A program made the position numbers and the translations under genes. 64,000 nt of DNA, taken from Paracoccus solventivorans (lineage in GTDB: Bacteria; Pseudomonadota; Alphaproteobacteria; Rhodobacterales; Rhodobacteraceae). Shown here in pieces: positions 18,213 through 26,267 of the stretch. The notes under the pieces were generated by a model. The model ran no database searches. It had not been told where the DNA came from and worked only from the letters and a program-made list of their open reading frames with translations. The stretch is taken from contig NZ_FRCK01000003.1 in the NCBI RefSeq assembly GCF_900142875.1, forward strand, positions 359,938 to 423,937, given 5' to 3'. How positions within the stretch are numbered: the stretch's first letter is position 1; every line of letters begins with the position of its first letter.

Positions 18213-18808
18213 TCCGGGCGCTGCATCTCGAACAGCTCGGTGGTAATGGCGTAGTCGCGATAGCCCAGCCGCGACAGCCAGCCGGTGCGGCGCAGGTCGA
18301 ACCGTCCCTCGACCACGCAATCGTCGCGCAGGTGGATGCCGGTGACCACCCCCAGCACCATGTGGTTGGCCTTGCCCGCCAGCCGGATGATCCTGGTCAT
18401 CCGGCACTCCAGGCTCGCCGCCGCCTCGGCTACCCGCGGGCAGTCGATGGTCTCGCAATCCGCCGCCGTCAGCCCGGCGGCCTCGAACTCGCTCACCCCC
18501 GCCGGCAGCCGGGCAGAGCTGGCGTTCATCGCGTCCTTCAGCGCCCCGTCGGCGATGTTGATGCAGAACACCCGGCTTTCCGCGATCTGCGCCACGCTGT
18601 CCTTGGTGCCCGGCCGGTCCGGCTTGTCCCCGGTCGAGGCGAACATCACCTGCGGCGGTACATAGGCGGTGGCGTTGAAGAAGGAATAGGGCGCGAGGTT
18701 GTCCCCCTGCCGCCCGCGCGTCGACACCCAGCCGATGGGGCGCGGCGCGATGATGGCGTTGAACGGGTTGTGCGGCAGGCCGTGCCCCGCCTCGGGTCGA
18801 TAGAACAT
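18209..18808 (-). CDS. Flavin reductase family protein (flavoredoxin-like)
   Basis: FMN-binding split-barrel protein of the DIM6/NTAB flavin reductase family. The 199 residues include the family motif NPFNAIIAPRPIGWVSTRG near the N terminus, with LAPYSFFNATAYVPPQVMF next. Substrate and partner cannot be read from sequence; many members supply reduced FMN or act as small oxidoreductases. I chose the ATG at 18808 (MFYRPEAGH) since the family starts just before this motif; upstream in-frame ATGs would add an unconserved tail. Its TAG stop shares bases with the TAA stop of convergent recO. Confidence 0.85.
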   Translation of the reverse strand: MFYRPEAGHGLPHNPFNAIIAPRPIGWVSTRGRQGDNLAPYSFFNATAYVPPQVMFASTGDKPDRPGTKDSVAQIAESRVFCINIADGALKDAMNASSARLPAGVSEFEAAGLTAADCETIDCPRVAEAAASLECRMTRIIRLAGKANHMVLGVVTGIHLRDDCVVEGRFDLRRTGWLSRLGYRDYAITTELFEMQRPD

Positions 18809-18946
18809 GGATGCGGCCTTTCGCTGGAGAGAGGGCGGGGAGCGCATGATGGGGACATCGCGGCCCCGGGGCAAGCACCCGGCGCGGTCTTTCCTGCGCG
18901 GGCGCAGGGTGTTAAGCCCGCGCCCGATCCGCGGCGCAAAGGTCCG

Positions 18947-19483
18947 ATGTATAGCCTGTCCCCCGAAACCGACGCCGACACCCCCGAGGTCGAGGCCCTG
19001 CTGGACCTGTGCTTCGCACCGGGGCGGACGGCGCTGTCGTCCTATCGGCTGCGCGAAGGCGTGGCGCCGGTGCGCGAGCTGTGCCTGACCCTGCGCGCCG
19101 GCACCAGTGACGGCGACGGCAGCGCGGGCGTGCTACTGGCCGCGATCCGCTATTGGCCGGTGCGGGTGGCGGGGCAAAAGGTGCTGCTGCTGGGCCCGGT
19201 CGCAGTCCACCCGACCGCGCAGGGCGAGGGGCTGGGCGGGCTCTTGATGCGCGAAAGCCTGTCGCTCGCGGCGGCGATGGGTTGGCAGCGGGTGATGCTG
19301 GTGGGCGATGCGCCCTATTACAGCCGCTTCGGATTTTCGCGGCTGGAGGGGGTCGAGATGCCGCCGCCCACCAACCCCGACCGGGTGCTGGGGCTGGAAC
19401 TGGAACCCGGCGCATGGGTTGACCTGCGCGGCACGGTCACGCGCGAGACCGCGGCCGCGAACGCCTGCCCCTCGGGCGCTTGA
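18947..19483 (+). CDS. GNAT family N-acetyltransferase
   Basis: A 178-residue GNAT-fold acetyltransferase of the YhbS type. The acetyl-CoA pyrophosphate loop is in LGPVAVHPTAQGEGLGGLLM at about residues 84-103, followed by the strand and helix MLVGDAPYYSRFGFSR. The acceptor substrate is unknown. An 8-bp perfect hairpin (GCGCGGGC/GCCCGCGC at 18896-18923) lies just upstream of the ATG and may affect expression. It diverges from the flavin reductase. Confidence 0.85.
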   Translation: MYSLSPETDADTPEVEALLDLCFAPGRTALSSYRLREGVAPVRELCLTLRAGTSDGDGSAGVLLAAIRYWPVRVAGQKVLLLGPVAVHPTAQGEGLGGLLMRESLSLAAAMGWQRVMLVGDAPYYSRFGFSRLEGVEMPPPTNPDRVLGLELEPGAWVDLRGTVTRETAAANACPSGA

Positions 19484-19539
19484 CAGCGCCGGGCGGGGCG
19501 CGTTTCCGTGGAAATGTCGCGCCAAGCAAGGACGGACCC

Positions 19540-20355
19540 ATGGCAGCCACGCCCACGACCATCCCCCGGCAGGCGATCCTGCCGCCGATCGACGACCCCT
19601 CGGTGCATCTGCAGATCGACCGGCTGGCCGGGAAATACCTCGATGCCGGCGGGCTGGTGATGGATCTGCTGGTCAGCATCGGCGGCGGCGCGCAGGGGCT
19701 GCTGGACCGGCTGCCGGGCTTCGTGCGCCACCGTCTGGACGGGATCACCCTGGCGGCGCTGAACCGCGCCTTCGACGCGGCCAGCCGCTCGCGCCACTAT
19801 GTCCGCGACCGCGGCGACTGGTTCAACCGGCTGGCGACGACCGTCTCCGGCGCCGCCGGCGGCGCGGCCGGGCTGCCGGGCGCGATGGTGGAACTGCCGC
19901 TGACCGTGTCCATGCTGCTGCGCGCGATCCTGGAAATCGCCGCCGAACACGGCTTCGACCCCGACGCCGAGGAAACCCGGATCGAGGCGATCCGGGTCTT
20001 TGCCGCCGCCGGGCCGATGTCGGACGACGACGGCACCGACCTGGGGCTGCTGGCGGCCAAGGTGACGATCACTGGCCAGACCGTGCAGGGGCTGATCGCG
20101 CGCATCGCGCCGCGGCTGGCGGCGGTGCTGGGCCAGAAGCTGGCGGCGCAGGCGACGCCGGTGTTCGGTGCGGTGGCCGGCGCCTCGATCAACTTCGCCT
20201 TTGCCGGATATTATCAGGAAATCGCCCGCGTGCATTTCGGGCTGCTGCGGCTTGCGCGCGAAACCGGCATCCCGCGCGAGGCCCTGACCGAGGCGCTGGT
20301 CGACCGCATGGAACAACGCAGCGGCAAGGCACTGCACAAACCCGCTCGCGGCTGA
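19540..20355 (+). CDS. EcsC family protein
   Basis: A 271-residue EcsC-like protein of unknown biochemical function; Bacillus EcsC is encoded with an ABC transporter. Recognisable features are a small helical N-terminal region, a glycine/alanine-rich hydrophobic stretch ([20 protein letters not shown], about residues 103-122) followed by TVSMLLRAILEIAAEHGFDP, and a C-terminal AGASINFAFAGYYQEIARVH. The hydrophobic stretches suggest membrane association. AAGGACGG precedes the ATG at 19540. It converges on a RecD-like helicase with a repeat element between them. Confidence 0.85.
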   Translation: MAATPTTIPRQAILPPIDDPSVHLQIDRLAGKYLDAGGLVMDLLVSIGGGAQGLLDRLPGFVRHRLDGITLAALNRAFDAASRSRHYVRDRGDWFNRLATTVSGAAGGAAGLPGAMVELPLTVSMLLRAILEIAAEHGFDPDAEETRIEAIRVFAAAGPMSDDDGTDLGLLAAKVTITGQTVQGLIARIAPRLAAVLGQKLAAQATPVFGAVAGASINFAFAGYYQEIARVHFGLLRLARETGIPREALTEALVDRMEQRSGKALHKPARG

Positions 20356-20370
20356 TCCCGGTCTTTCCCG

Positions 20371-20418
20371 CTTTTCATCGTGGCGAAAATATCCCCGCCG
20401 GAGGCTCCGGCCGCGCCA
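20371..20418 (-). repeat. Interspersed element between EcsC gene and helicase
   Basis: On the minus strand: GCCTCCGGCGGGGATATTTT, then CGCCACGATGAAAAG. Same type as the copies at 22067 and 24023. It sits between two convergent genes. Confidence 0.75.
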
Positions 20419-20421
20419 CGC

Positions 20422-21990
20422 TCATTCGGGCGCGGCTTCGGGCGCCGCCAGCTCCAGCGCCGCGGCCTCGACCGTCAGGTCGCTGACCGACAGCCCCGAT
20501 TTCGGCCGCGCCAGCGCCGCGCGGGTGACCCAGAACAGCCGCTCCTGCGCGCGTGTGATCGCGACATAGGCCAGCCGCTTCCACAGCGGCAGCCCGGCCT
20601 CGGTCCGGTTCGCCCAGGCGGCGGCCGAGATGTCGGGGCCGAACAGCTGCACCTCGGGCCATTGCGAGCCCTGTGCCTTGTGGATCGTCACCGCGGCGCC
20701 GTGCAGGAAGGCCGCGCCCATGCGGGCGGCATAGGGGATGAAGGGTTCCTCGACGTCCGGCGTCTCGATCTTGATGATGCTGGCGGCCCACAGCCGCGGC
20801 TCGGGGACGCCGATGACGTGCAGCCGCGAAAACCCCGGCTTCTTGCCCGGCCCCAGATAGATCACCTGCGCGCCCTTGATCAGCCCGCGCGCCTCGAGAT
20901 CGATGCGCTTCTTGCGGTGCTTCAGCGGCAGCTCGATCCCGTCGCAGACCAGCGGCTCGCCCGGCAGCAGCGCATCGCCCGGCGCGCCATGGGCGGCGCG
21001 AAAGGCGGTGATCAGCCGCACCCGCGTGGCGTTGCGCCAGACCAGCGCGGGCGAGCGCGCCATCAGGTCGCTGTCCATGCGTTCCGCCCAGACCACCCGG
21101 TCGTCGCGGCTGGCAGCGTCACGCACCAGCCGTTCAAAGCCCGGGAAATCCACCGCCGGGTCGGACAACGCATGGGCGAGGTCGAGGATCGGGCTGTCGC
21201 CCGCCTGCCGGTGGATACGGCTGAGCATCAGCTTTTGAGGCGCCGCCAGCCGGTCGAACACCATCTGTCCCGACTGCCCCACCGGGGCCAGCTGCGCCGG
21301 ATCGCCGAACAGCACCAGCAGCGGAAAGATCTCGCGCAGATCCTCGAACTGGCGTTCGTCCAGCATCGAGGATTCGTCGATCAGCCCGATGTCCAGCGGG
21401 TCCTCGCGCCGTTTCCAGCCGGTGATGAAATCCGAGCCCCGCAGCCCCGCCGCCGCCAGCGCCCCGGGGATCGAGCCGTGCTGCTGATAGAACAGCAGCG
21501 CCCGGTCCATCGCCTCGTCGCTGAGCGCCGCGATCACCGGGCGCTCGCCGGTGCCGGCCAGCCACTCGGCCAGGCGCTCGTATTCGGGATCGTAGACCGG
21601 AGTATAAAGGATCCGGTGGATGGTGGTGGCGGGCACGCCCCGCGTGCGCAGGACAAAGGCCGCCTTGTTGGTGGGCGCCAGAATCGCCACGCTGCGGGCG
21701 TCCTTGCGGCGCTTGCCCTCGTAATCGCCGCTGACCACATGCACCCCGGCTGCGACCAGCGCCCGGGTGATCTCGGCCAGCAGCAGCGTCTTGCCCGACC
21801 CCGCCTTGCCGAGCACCGCCAGCACCTGCGCCTTGCCGGGCGCGGGGGGCACGATTTCCTCGGACATGAGGTCCACGCCGGCGGCGGCCAGCGCCTCGGC
21901 CAGCCGGTCCCAGGCCTCGGCCTGATCGGCGGAAAGCGACGGCGGATCGGGCCGTTCGGCGGGGGCGTCGAGGCGAAGCGTCGGCTGCAT
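20422..21990 (-). CDS. RecD-like ATP-dependent DNA helicase
   Basis: Superfamily 1B-type helicase with an AAA_30 N-terminal motor and a UvrD_C_2-like C-terminal part. Walker A is VLGKAGSGKTLLL at about residues 59-71; motif II appears as IGLIDESSML; motif III as LVLFGDPAQLAPVG; the C-terminal motif is TIHKAQGSQWPEV and LAYVAITRAQERLFW. At 522 residues it is shorter than RecD2 and lacks a RecBC context, so it is probably a stand-alone 5'-3' helicase. The ATG at 21990 begins MQPTLRLDAP. Function beyond ATP-driven translocation is not readable. Confidence 0.88.
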   Translation of the reverse strand: MQPTLRLDAPAERPDPPSLSADQAEAWDRLAEALAAAGVDLMSEEIVPPAPGKAQVLAVLGKAGSGKTLLLAEITRALVAAGVHVVSGDYEGKRRKDARSVAILAPTNKAAFVLRTRGVPATTIHRILYTPVYDPEYERLAEWLAGTGERPVIAALSDEAMDRALLFYQQHGSIPGALAAAGLRGSDFITGWKRREDPLDIGLIDESSMLDERQFEDLREIFPLLVLFGDPAQLAPVGQSGQMVFDRLAAPQKLMLSRIHRQAGDSPILDLAHALSDPAVDFPGFERLVRDAASRDDRVVWAERMDSDLMARSPALVWRNATRVRLITAFRAAHGAPGDALLPGEPLVCDGIELPLKHRKKRIDLEARGLIKGAQVIYLGPGKKPGFSRLHVIGVPEPRLWAASIIKIETPDVEEPFIPYAARMGAAFLHGAAVTIHKAQGSQWPEVQLFGPDISAAAWANRTEAGLPLWKRLAYVAITRAQERLFWVTRAALARPKSGLSVSDLTVEAAALELAAPEAAPE

Positions 21991-22066
21991 CGCGCCATCC
22001 TAGCCGCGGCGGCGGGTGGGGCCAAGCGGCGGCATTCGGGGAACAGGCGGGGGCGGCCCGCAGGGT

Positions 22067-22113
22067 GGCGCGGCCGGGGCCTCCGGCGGGGATATTTGGG
22101 CCACGATGAAAGC
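22067..22113 (+). repeat. Interspersed element upstream of small membrane protein
   Basis: GCCTCCGGCGGGGATATTTG, then GGCCACGATGAAAGC: 35 bases identical to the reverse complement of the copy at 24024-24058. The ATG inside GATGAAAG is in frame with the next gene and could be used as an alternative start. Confidence 0.8.
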
Positions 22114-22216
22114 GCCGGCGGCAGTGGCTGCGTGGATCCGCGCGGCGGCCGGGCGCGTTGGGGTCGCGACCGCGGTTGCCGCAGGGCGCCGCCGGGCTGC
22201 AACGGAGCAAAGCAAG

Positions 22217-22519
22217 ATGACACATCACCATGAGCGGGCCGGTTCGATCCTGCCCTATGTGGCGCTGGCCGGGGTGCTGGGCTGGGCCGCCGCGATGTTC
22301 TGCCGTAAGGGGCACCACTCGCACCGGCGGCTGCATCGGCGCGGGCGGCTGGCGGCGATTTCCGACAAGGCCGCGGCCGAGGGCGAGGCGACCGAGGACT
22401 GCGATTTCGTCCGCCCCGCCGGGCGCGGCGCCATGCGCGACCCGCCGCGGCGCTGGGACGCGGTGGACGAGGCCAGCGACGCCTCGTTCCCGTCCAGCGA
22501 CCCGCCCGGGAATTACTGA
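22217..22519 (+). CDS. Small single-span membrane protein with SFPSSDPP tail
   Basis: A 100-residue protein of unknown function. One hydrophobic segment (SILPYVALAGVLGWAAAMFC, about residues 10-29) is followed by a very basic His/Arg stretch, and the C terminus has DEASDASFPSSDPPGNY. SFPxSDPP-type tails recur in small uncharacterised alphaproteobacterial proteins. I use the ATG at 22217 with upstream GGAGCAAAGC; an in-frame ATG at 22106 inside the repeat element would add 37 residues. An inverted repeat with a short T-run follows. Confidence 0.65.
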   Translation: MTHHHERAGSILPYVALAGVLGWAAAMFCRKGHHSHRRLHRRGRLAAISDKAAAEGEATEDCDFVRPAGRGAMRDPPRRWDAVDEASDASFPSSDPPGNY

Positions 22520-22538
22520 GCCGCACCGCACCAACGAA

Positions 22539-22563
22539 AAGCGCGCCCAAAAGGGGCGCGCTT
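22539..22563. terminator. Bidirectional hairpin between small protein and ccrA
   Basis: AAGCGCGCCC pairs perfectly with GGGCGCGCTT around an AAAAG loop. It lies between convergent genes and can serve both, though T-runs are short on each strand. Confidence 0.7.
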
Positions 22564-22584
22564 CCGCGTTCCGGGGATGGGCGC

Positions 22585-23877
22585 TCAGCCCCTGCGGCCG
22601 GCCTCGAGCGCGTCCTCGAAGGTGCGCAGCCCGGCCTCGGGCGCCTGCACCAGCACCGCCATGTTGCCCGGCTTGTGCTGGTTGCGCAGCATCTTCAGAT
22701 GCGCCTGCGGGATGTCCGCCCAGGGGAACACCTCGGACATGGCCGGGTCGATGCGGCGTTCCAGCATCAGCCGGTTCGCGGCCGAGGCCTGCTTGAGATG
22801 CGCGAAATGCGAGCCCTGCAGGCGCTTCTGGTGCATCCACATGTAGCGCACGTCGAAGGTGCAGTTGAAGCCGGTGGTGCCGGCGCAGATCACCACCATG
22901 CCGCCCTTTTTGCAGACGAAGGTCGACACCGGAAAGGTCGCCTCGCCCGGGTGCTCAAAGACGATGTCGACGTTGTTGCCCTTGCCGGTGATGTCCCAGA
23001 TCGCCTTGCCGAACTTGCGGACCTCGTTGAACCACTGCTTGTATTCCTCGCTGTTGACCTTGGGCAGGGCGCCCCAACAGTTGAAATCCTTGCGGTTGAT
23101 GACGCCCTTGGCACCCAGGTTCATCACGAACTCGCGCTTGTCCTCTTCCGAGATCACCCCGATGGCGTTGGCGCCGGCGGCGTTGATCAGCTGGATCGCG
23201 AAGGACCCCAGCCCGCCCGAGGCGCCCCAGACCAGCACGTTCATGCCGGGCTTGAGCTCATGCGGCTCGTGCCCGAACAGCATCCGATAGGCGGTGGCCA
23301 GCGTCAGCGTGTAGCAGGCCGATTCCTCCCAGGTCAGGTGGCGCGGGCGCGGCATCAGCTGCTGGGCCTGCACGCGGGTGAACTGGGCGAAGCTGCCGTC
23401 CGGGGTCTCGTAGCCCCAGATGCGCTGGCTGGGCGAATACATCGGGTCGCCGCCGTTGCATTCCTCGTCGTTGCCGTCATCCTGGTTGCAGTGGATCACG
23501 ACCTCGTCGCCGACCTTCCAGTTGCGCACCTTGTCGCCGACCTTCCACACGATCCCCGAGGCGTCCGAGCCGGCGATGTGATAAGGCTGCTTGTGCCCGT
23601 CGAAGGGGCTGACCGGCGTGCCCAGCCCCGCCCAGATGCCGTTGTAGTTGACGCCCGCGGCCATCACGAGCACCAGCACCTCGTTGCTGTCGATCTCCCA
23701 GGTGTCGACGACCTCGACCTGCATGGCCTTGTCGGGCTCGCCATGCCGCTCGCGGCGAATCGCCCAAGCGTACATCTGCTTGGGAACATGGCCCAGGGGC
23801 GGCATCTCTCCGATTTCGTAGAGATCCTTTTGCGGTGCGTCATAGGGGGCGATGGGGCTGGGGTTGTCGAGGGCCAT
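22585..23877 (-). CDS. ccrA: Crotonyl-CoA carboxylase/reductase
   Basis: Key enzyme of the ethylmalonyl-CoA pathway: reductive carboxylation of crotonyl-CoA to ethylmalonyl-CoA with NADPH and CO2. The 430-residue MDR-family protein carries HCNQDDGNDEECNGGDPMYS and the NADPH-binding VLVWGASGGLGSFAIQLI, plus the long C-terminal GSHFAHLKQASAANRLM typical of Ccr. I prefer the ATG at 23877 (MALDNPS) because AAGGA is eight bases upstream; the ATG two codons earlier has only two bases of spacing. It is divergent from ecm, the gene for a later step of the same pathway. Confidence 0.96.
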   Translation of the reverse strand: MALDNPSPIAPYDAPQKDLYEIGEMPPLGHVPKQMYAWAIRRERHGEPDKAMQVEVVDTWEIDSNEVLVLVMAAGVNYNGIWAGLGTPVSPFDGHKQPYHIAGSDASGIVWKVGDKVRNWKVGDEVVIHCNQDDGNDEECNGGDPMYSPSQRIWGYETPDGSFAQFTRVQAQQLMPRPRHLTWEESACYTLTLATAYRMLFGHEPHELKPGMNVLVWGASGGLGSFAIQLINAAGANAIGVISEEDKREFVMNLGAKGVINRKDFNCWGALPKVNSEEYKQWFNEVRKFGKAIWDITGKGNNVDIVFEHPGEATFPVSTFVCKKGGMVVICAGTTGFNCTFDVRYMWMHQKRLQGSHFAHLKQASAANRLMLERRIDPAMSEVFPWADIPQAHLKMLRNQHKPGNMAVLVQAPEAGLRTFEDALEAGRRG

Positions 23878-23948
23878 GGCCATAGTCCTTGCGTAATCAT
23901 GCCGCAGCGCAGAATCGCGGCGTCCGGTCCCAATCGCTAAAGAGCCGC

Positions 23949-23996
23949 GCGCAACATTGCAATAGTGTCCCGCATAGGTCGCGCAATATTATGTCC
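23949..23996. promoter_or_regulatory. Candidate operator region upstream of ccrA
   Basis: Holds GCGCAACATTGCAATAGTGT with an 8-bp palindrome ATTGCAAT at 23956-23963, and GCGCAATATTATGTCC at 23981-23996. The latter recurs, 14 of 16 bases identical, at 24104-24119 in front of ecm. Both copies face the same way. Shared control of ccrA and ecm is inferred. Confidence 0.45.
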
Positions 23997-24022
23997 CTCT
24001 CGTCGCCGCGTCCTGAGAGCGC

Positions 24023-24069
24023 GGCTTTCATCGTGGCCCAAATATCCCCGCCGGAGGCTCCCGCCGTCA
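24023..24069 (-). repeat. Interspersed element in the ccrA/ecm divergent region
   Basis: Reverse complement of the 22067 copy, 35 bases identical (24024-24058). It separates the two copies of the 16-bp regulatory motif. Confidence 0.8.
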
Positions 24070-24097
24070 CGCAAGAGCAGTGCCGCGCCGCAGCGAA

Positions 24098-24126
24098 TTG
24101 ACGGCGCAGCATTATGTCCGCTAACT
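24098..24126 (+). promoter_or_regulatory. ecm promoter with embedded 16-bp motif
   Basis: TTGACG (24098-24103), 17 bases, CTAACT (24121-24126). The spacer begins with GCGCAGCATTATGTCC, the motif also present upstream of ccrA, so a protein bound here would sit between -35 and -10. The start codon follows 38 bp later. Confidence 0.6.
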
Positions 24127-24163
24127 GACCCCAACCGAAAGAATCTTGCGAAAGGGATTCGCC

Positions 24164-26122
24164 GTGGCCCCCAAGGACAAACCCTGGCTGTTCCGCACCT
24201 ATGCCGGCCATTCCACCGCCGCGAAGTCCAACCAGCTTTACCGCACCAACCTCGCCAAGGGGCAGACCGGGCTGTCGGTGGCGTTCGACCTGCCGACGCA
24301 GACCGGCTATGATTCGGACCATGTGCTGGCGCGGGGCGAGGTCGGCAAGGTCGGCGTTCCCGTCTGCCATCTGGGCGACATGCGCACGCTGTTCGACCAG
24401 ATCCCGCTGGAGCAGATGAACACCTCGATGACCATCAACGCCACCGCGCCGTGGCTGCTGTCGCTTTATATCGCAGTGGCCGAAGAGCAGGGGGCGGATG
24501 TCTCGAAGCTGCAGGGCACGGTGCAGAACGACATCATCAAGGAATACCTGTCGCGCGGCACCTATATCTGCCCGCCCAAGCCCAGCCTGCGGATGATTAC
24601 CGACGTTGCCGCATATACGGCGCAGCAGCTGCCGAAATGGAACCCGATGAACGTGTGTTCCTATCACCTGCAAGAGGCCGGGGCGACGCCGGAACAGGAA
24701 CTGGCCTATGCGCTGGCCACCGGCATCGCGGTGCTGGACGATCTGAAAACCAAGGTCGCGCCCGAGGCGTTCCCGGCCATGGTCGGCCGCATCAGCTTCT
24801 TCGTGAACGCGGGCATCCGCTTCGTCACCGAGCTGTGCAAGATGCGCGCCTTTACCGAGCTGTGGGACGAGATCTGCCGCGACCGCTACGGCATCGAGGA
24901 CGAGAAATACCGCCGCTTCCGCTACGGGGTGCAGGTCAACAGCCTGGGCCTGACCGAGCAGCAGCCGGAAAACAACGTCTACCGGATCCTGATCGAGATG
25001 CTGGCGGTGACGCTGTCGAAGAACGCCCGCGCCCGCGCCGTGCAGCTGCCGGCCTGGAACGAGGCGCTGGGCCTGCCGCGCCCCTGGGACCAGCAGTGGT
25101 CGTTGCGGATGCAACAGATCATGGCCTATGAGACCGACCTGCTGGAATACGGCGACCTGTTCGACGGCAACCCGGCGGTGGCCGCAAAGGTCGAGGCGCT
25201 GAAGGACGGGGCGCGCGCCGAGCTCAAGCTGCTGGACGAGATGGGTGGTGCCATCGCGGCCATCGACTACATGAAATCGCGGCTGGTCGAATCGAACGCC
25301 GCCCGGCTGAACCGGGTCGAGGATGGCGAGACCGTGGTGGTCGGCGTCAACCGCTGGCAGCAGGGCGAGCCCTCGCCGCTGACCTCGGGCGACGGCGGCA
25401 TCCTGGTCGTCGATCCGGCGGTGGAACAGGACCAGATCGCAAGGCTGGACGATTGGCGCCAGGCCCGCGACAACGCGGCCGTCGAGGCCGCGCTGTCGCG
25501 CTTGCGCGCGGACGCGCAAGAGGGGCGCAATATCATGCCCGCCTCGATCGCGGCGGCGAAGGCCGGGGCCACCACCGGCGAATGGGCGGGCGTCATGCGC
25601 GCGGTCCACGGCGAATACCGCGGCCCCACCGGCGTCTCGCCCTCGCCCTCGAACCGGACCGAAGGGCTCGAGCCGATCCGCGAGGCGGTGGATGCGGTCA
25701 GCACCCGGCTGGGGCGGCGGATGAAGTTCGTGGTCGGCAAGCCGGGGCTGGACGGACATTCCAACGGCGCCGAGCAGATCGCCTTCCGCGCTCGCGACTG
25801 CGGCATGGACATCACCTATGACGGCATCCGCCTGACCCCGGCCGAGATCGTCGCGGCCGCGCAGGAACAGCATGCGCATGTGGTCGGGCTGTCGATCCTG
25901 TCGGGCAGCCACCTGCCGCTGGTCCGCGACGTGATGGAGCGGATGCGCGCGGCGGGCTTGGGCCACATCCCGGTGATCGTCGGCGGCATCATCCCCGAGG
26001 ACGACGCCGCGCAGCTGCGCGCGATGGGGGTGGCGCGGGTCTATACGCCCAAGGATTTCGAGCTGAACCGGATCATGATGGATCTGGTGGCGCTGGTGGA
26101 CCCCGAGGCGCGGGCCGCCTGA
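24164..26122 (+). CDS. ecm: (2R)-Ethylmalonyl-CoA mutase
   Basis: Coenzyme B12-dependent mutase converting ethylmalonyl-CoA to methylsuccinyl-CoA. The 652-residue protein begins VAPKDKPWLFRTYAGHSTAA and has the mutase barrel segment FDLPTQTGYDSDH. The C-terminal cobalamin domain carries the DxHxxG motif in KPGLDGHSNGAEQI and later SGSHLPLV. The KDKPWLFRTYAGHST opening is characteristic of Ecm rather than methylmalonyl-CoA mutase. The start is GTG at 24164 with GAAAGGGA upstream; an in-frame TTG at 24146 is less likely. Confidence 0.95.
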   Translation: MAPKDKPWLFRTYAGHSTAAKSNQLYRTNLAKGQTGLSVAFDLPTQTGYDSDHVLARGEVGKVGVPVCHLGDMRTLFDQIPLEQMNTSMTINATAPWLLSLYIAVAEEQGADVSKLQGTVQNDIIKEYLSRGTYICPPKPSLRMITDVAAYTAQQLPKWNPMNVCSYHLQEAGATPEQELAYALATGIAVLDDLKTKVAPEAFPAMVGRISFFVNAGIRFVTELCKMRAFTELWDEICRDRYGIEDEKYRRFRYGVQVNSLGLTEQQPENNVYRILIEMLAVTLSKNARARAVQLPAWNEALGLPRPWDQQWSLRMQQIMAYETDLLEYGDLFDGNPAVAAKVEALKDGARAELKLLDEMGGAIAAIDYMKSRLVESNAARLNRVEDGETVVVGVNRWQQGEPSPLTSGDGGILVVDPAVEQDQIARLDDWRQARDNAAVEAALSRLRADAQEGRNIMPASIAAAKAGATTGEWAGVMRAVHGEYRGPTGVSPSPSNRTEGLEPIREAVDAVSTRLGRRMKFVVGKPGLDGHSNGAEQIAFRARDCGMDITYDGIRLTPAEIVAAAQEQHAHVVGLSILSGSHLPLVRDVMERMRAAGLGHIPVIVGGIIPEDDAAQLRAMGVARVYTPKDFELNRIMMDLVALVDPEARAA

Positions 26123-26180
26123 ACGGGCGCCTGGGCGCAGCGGCGGCAGGGTGTCGCCGCTGGCCCTTGCGGCGCGGCGG

Positions 26181-26206
26181 CATGGGTATTTGGGCCAGAA
26201 AGAAGC
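26181..26206 (+). repeat. Interspersed element upstream of HpaI-type aldolase
   Basis: CATGGGTATTTGGGCCAGAA then AGAAGC, identical in form to the two units at 42826 and 42902. Lies between ecm and the aldolase. Confidence 0.7.
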
Positions 26207-26267
26207 CCGCTTGTGCAGGGAGACGGCGCGGGCCATGCTGCCGGCGTTCCACCAGCAGAGCCTGAAG

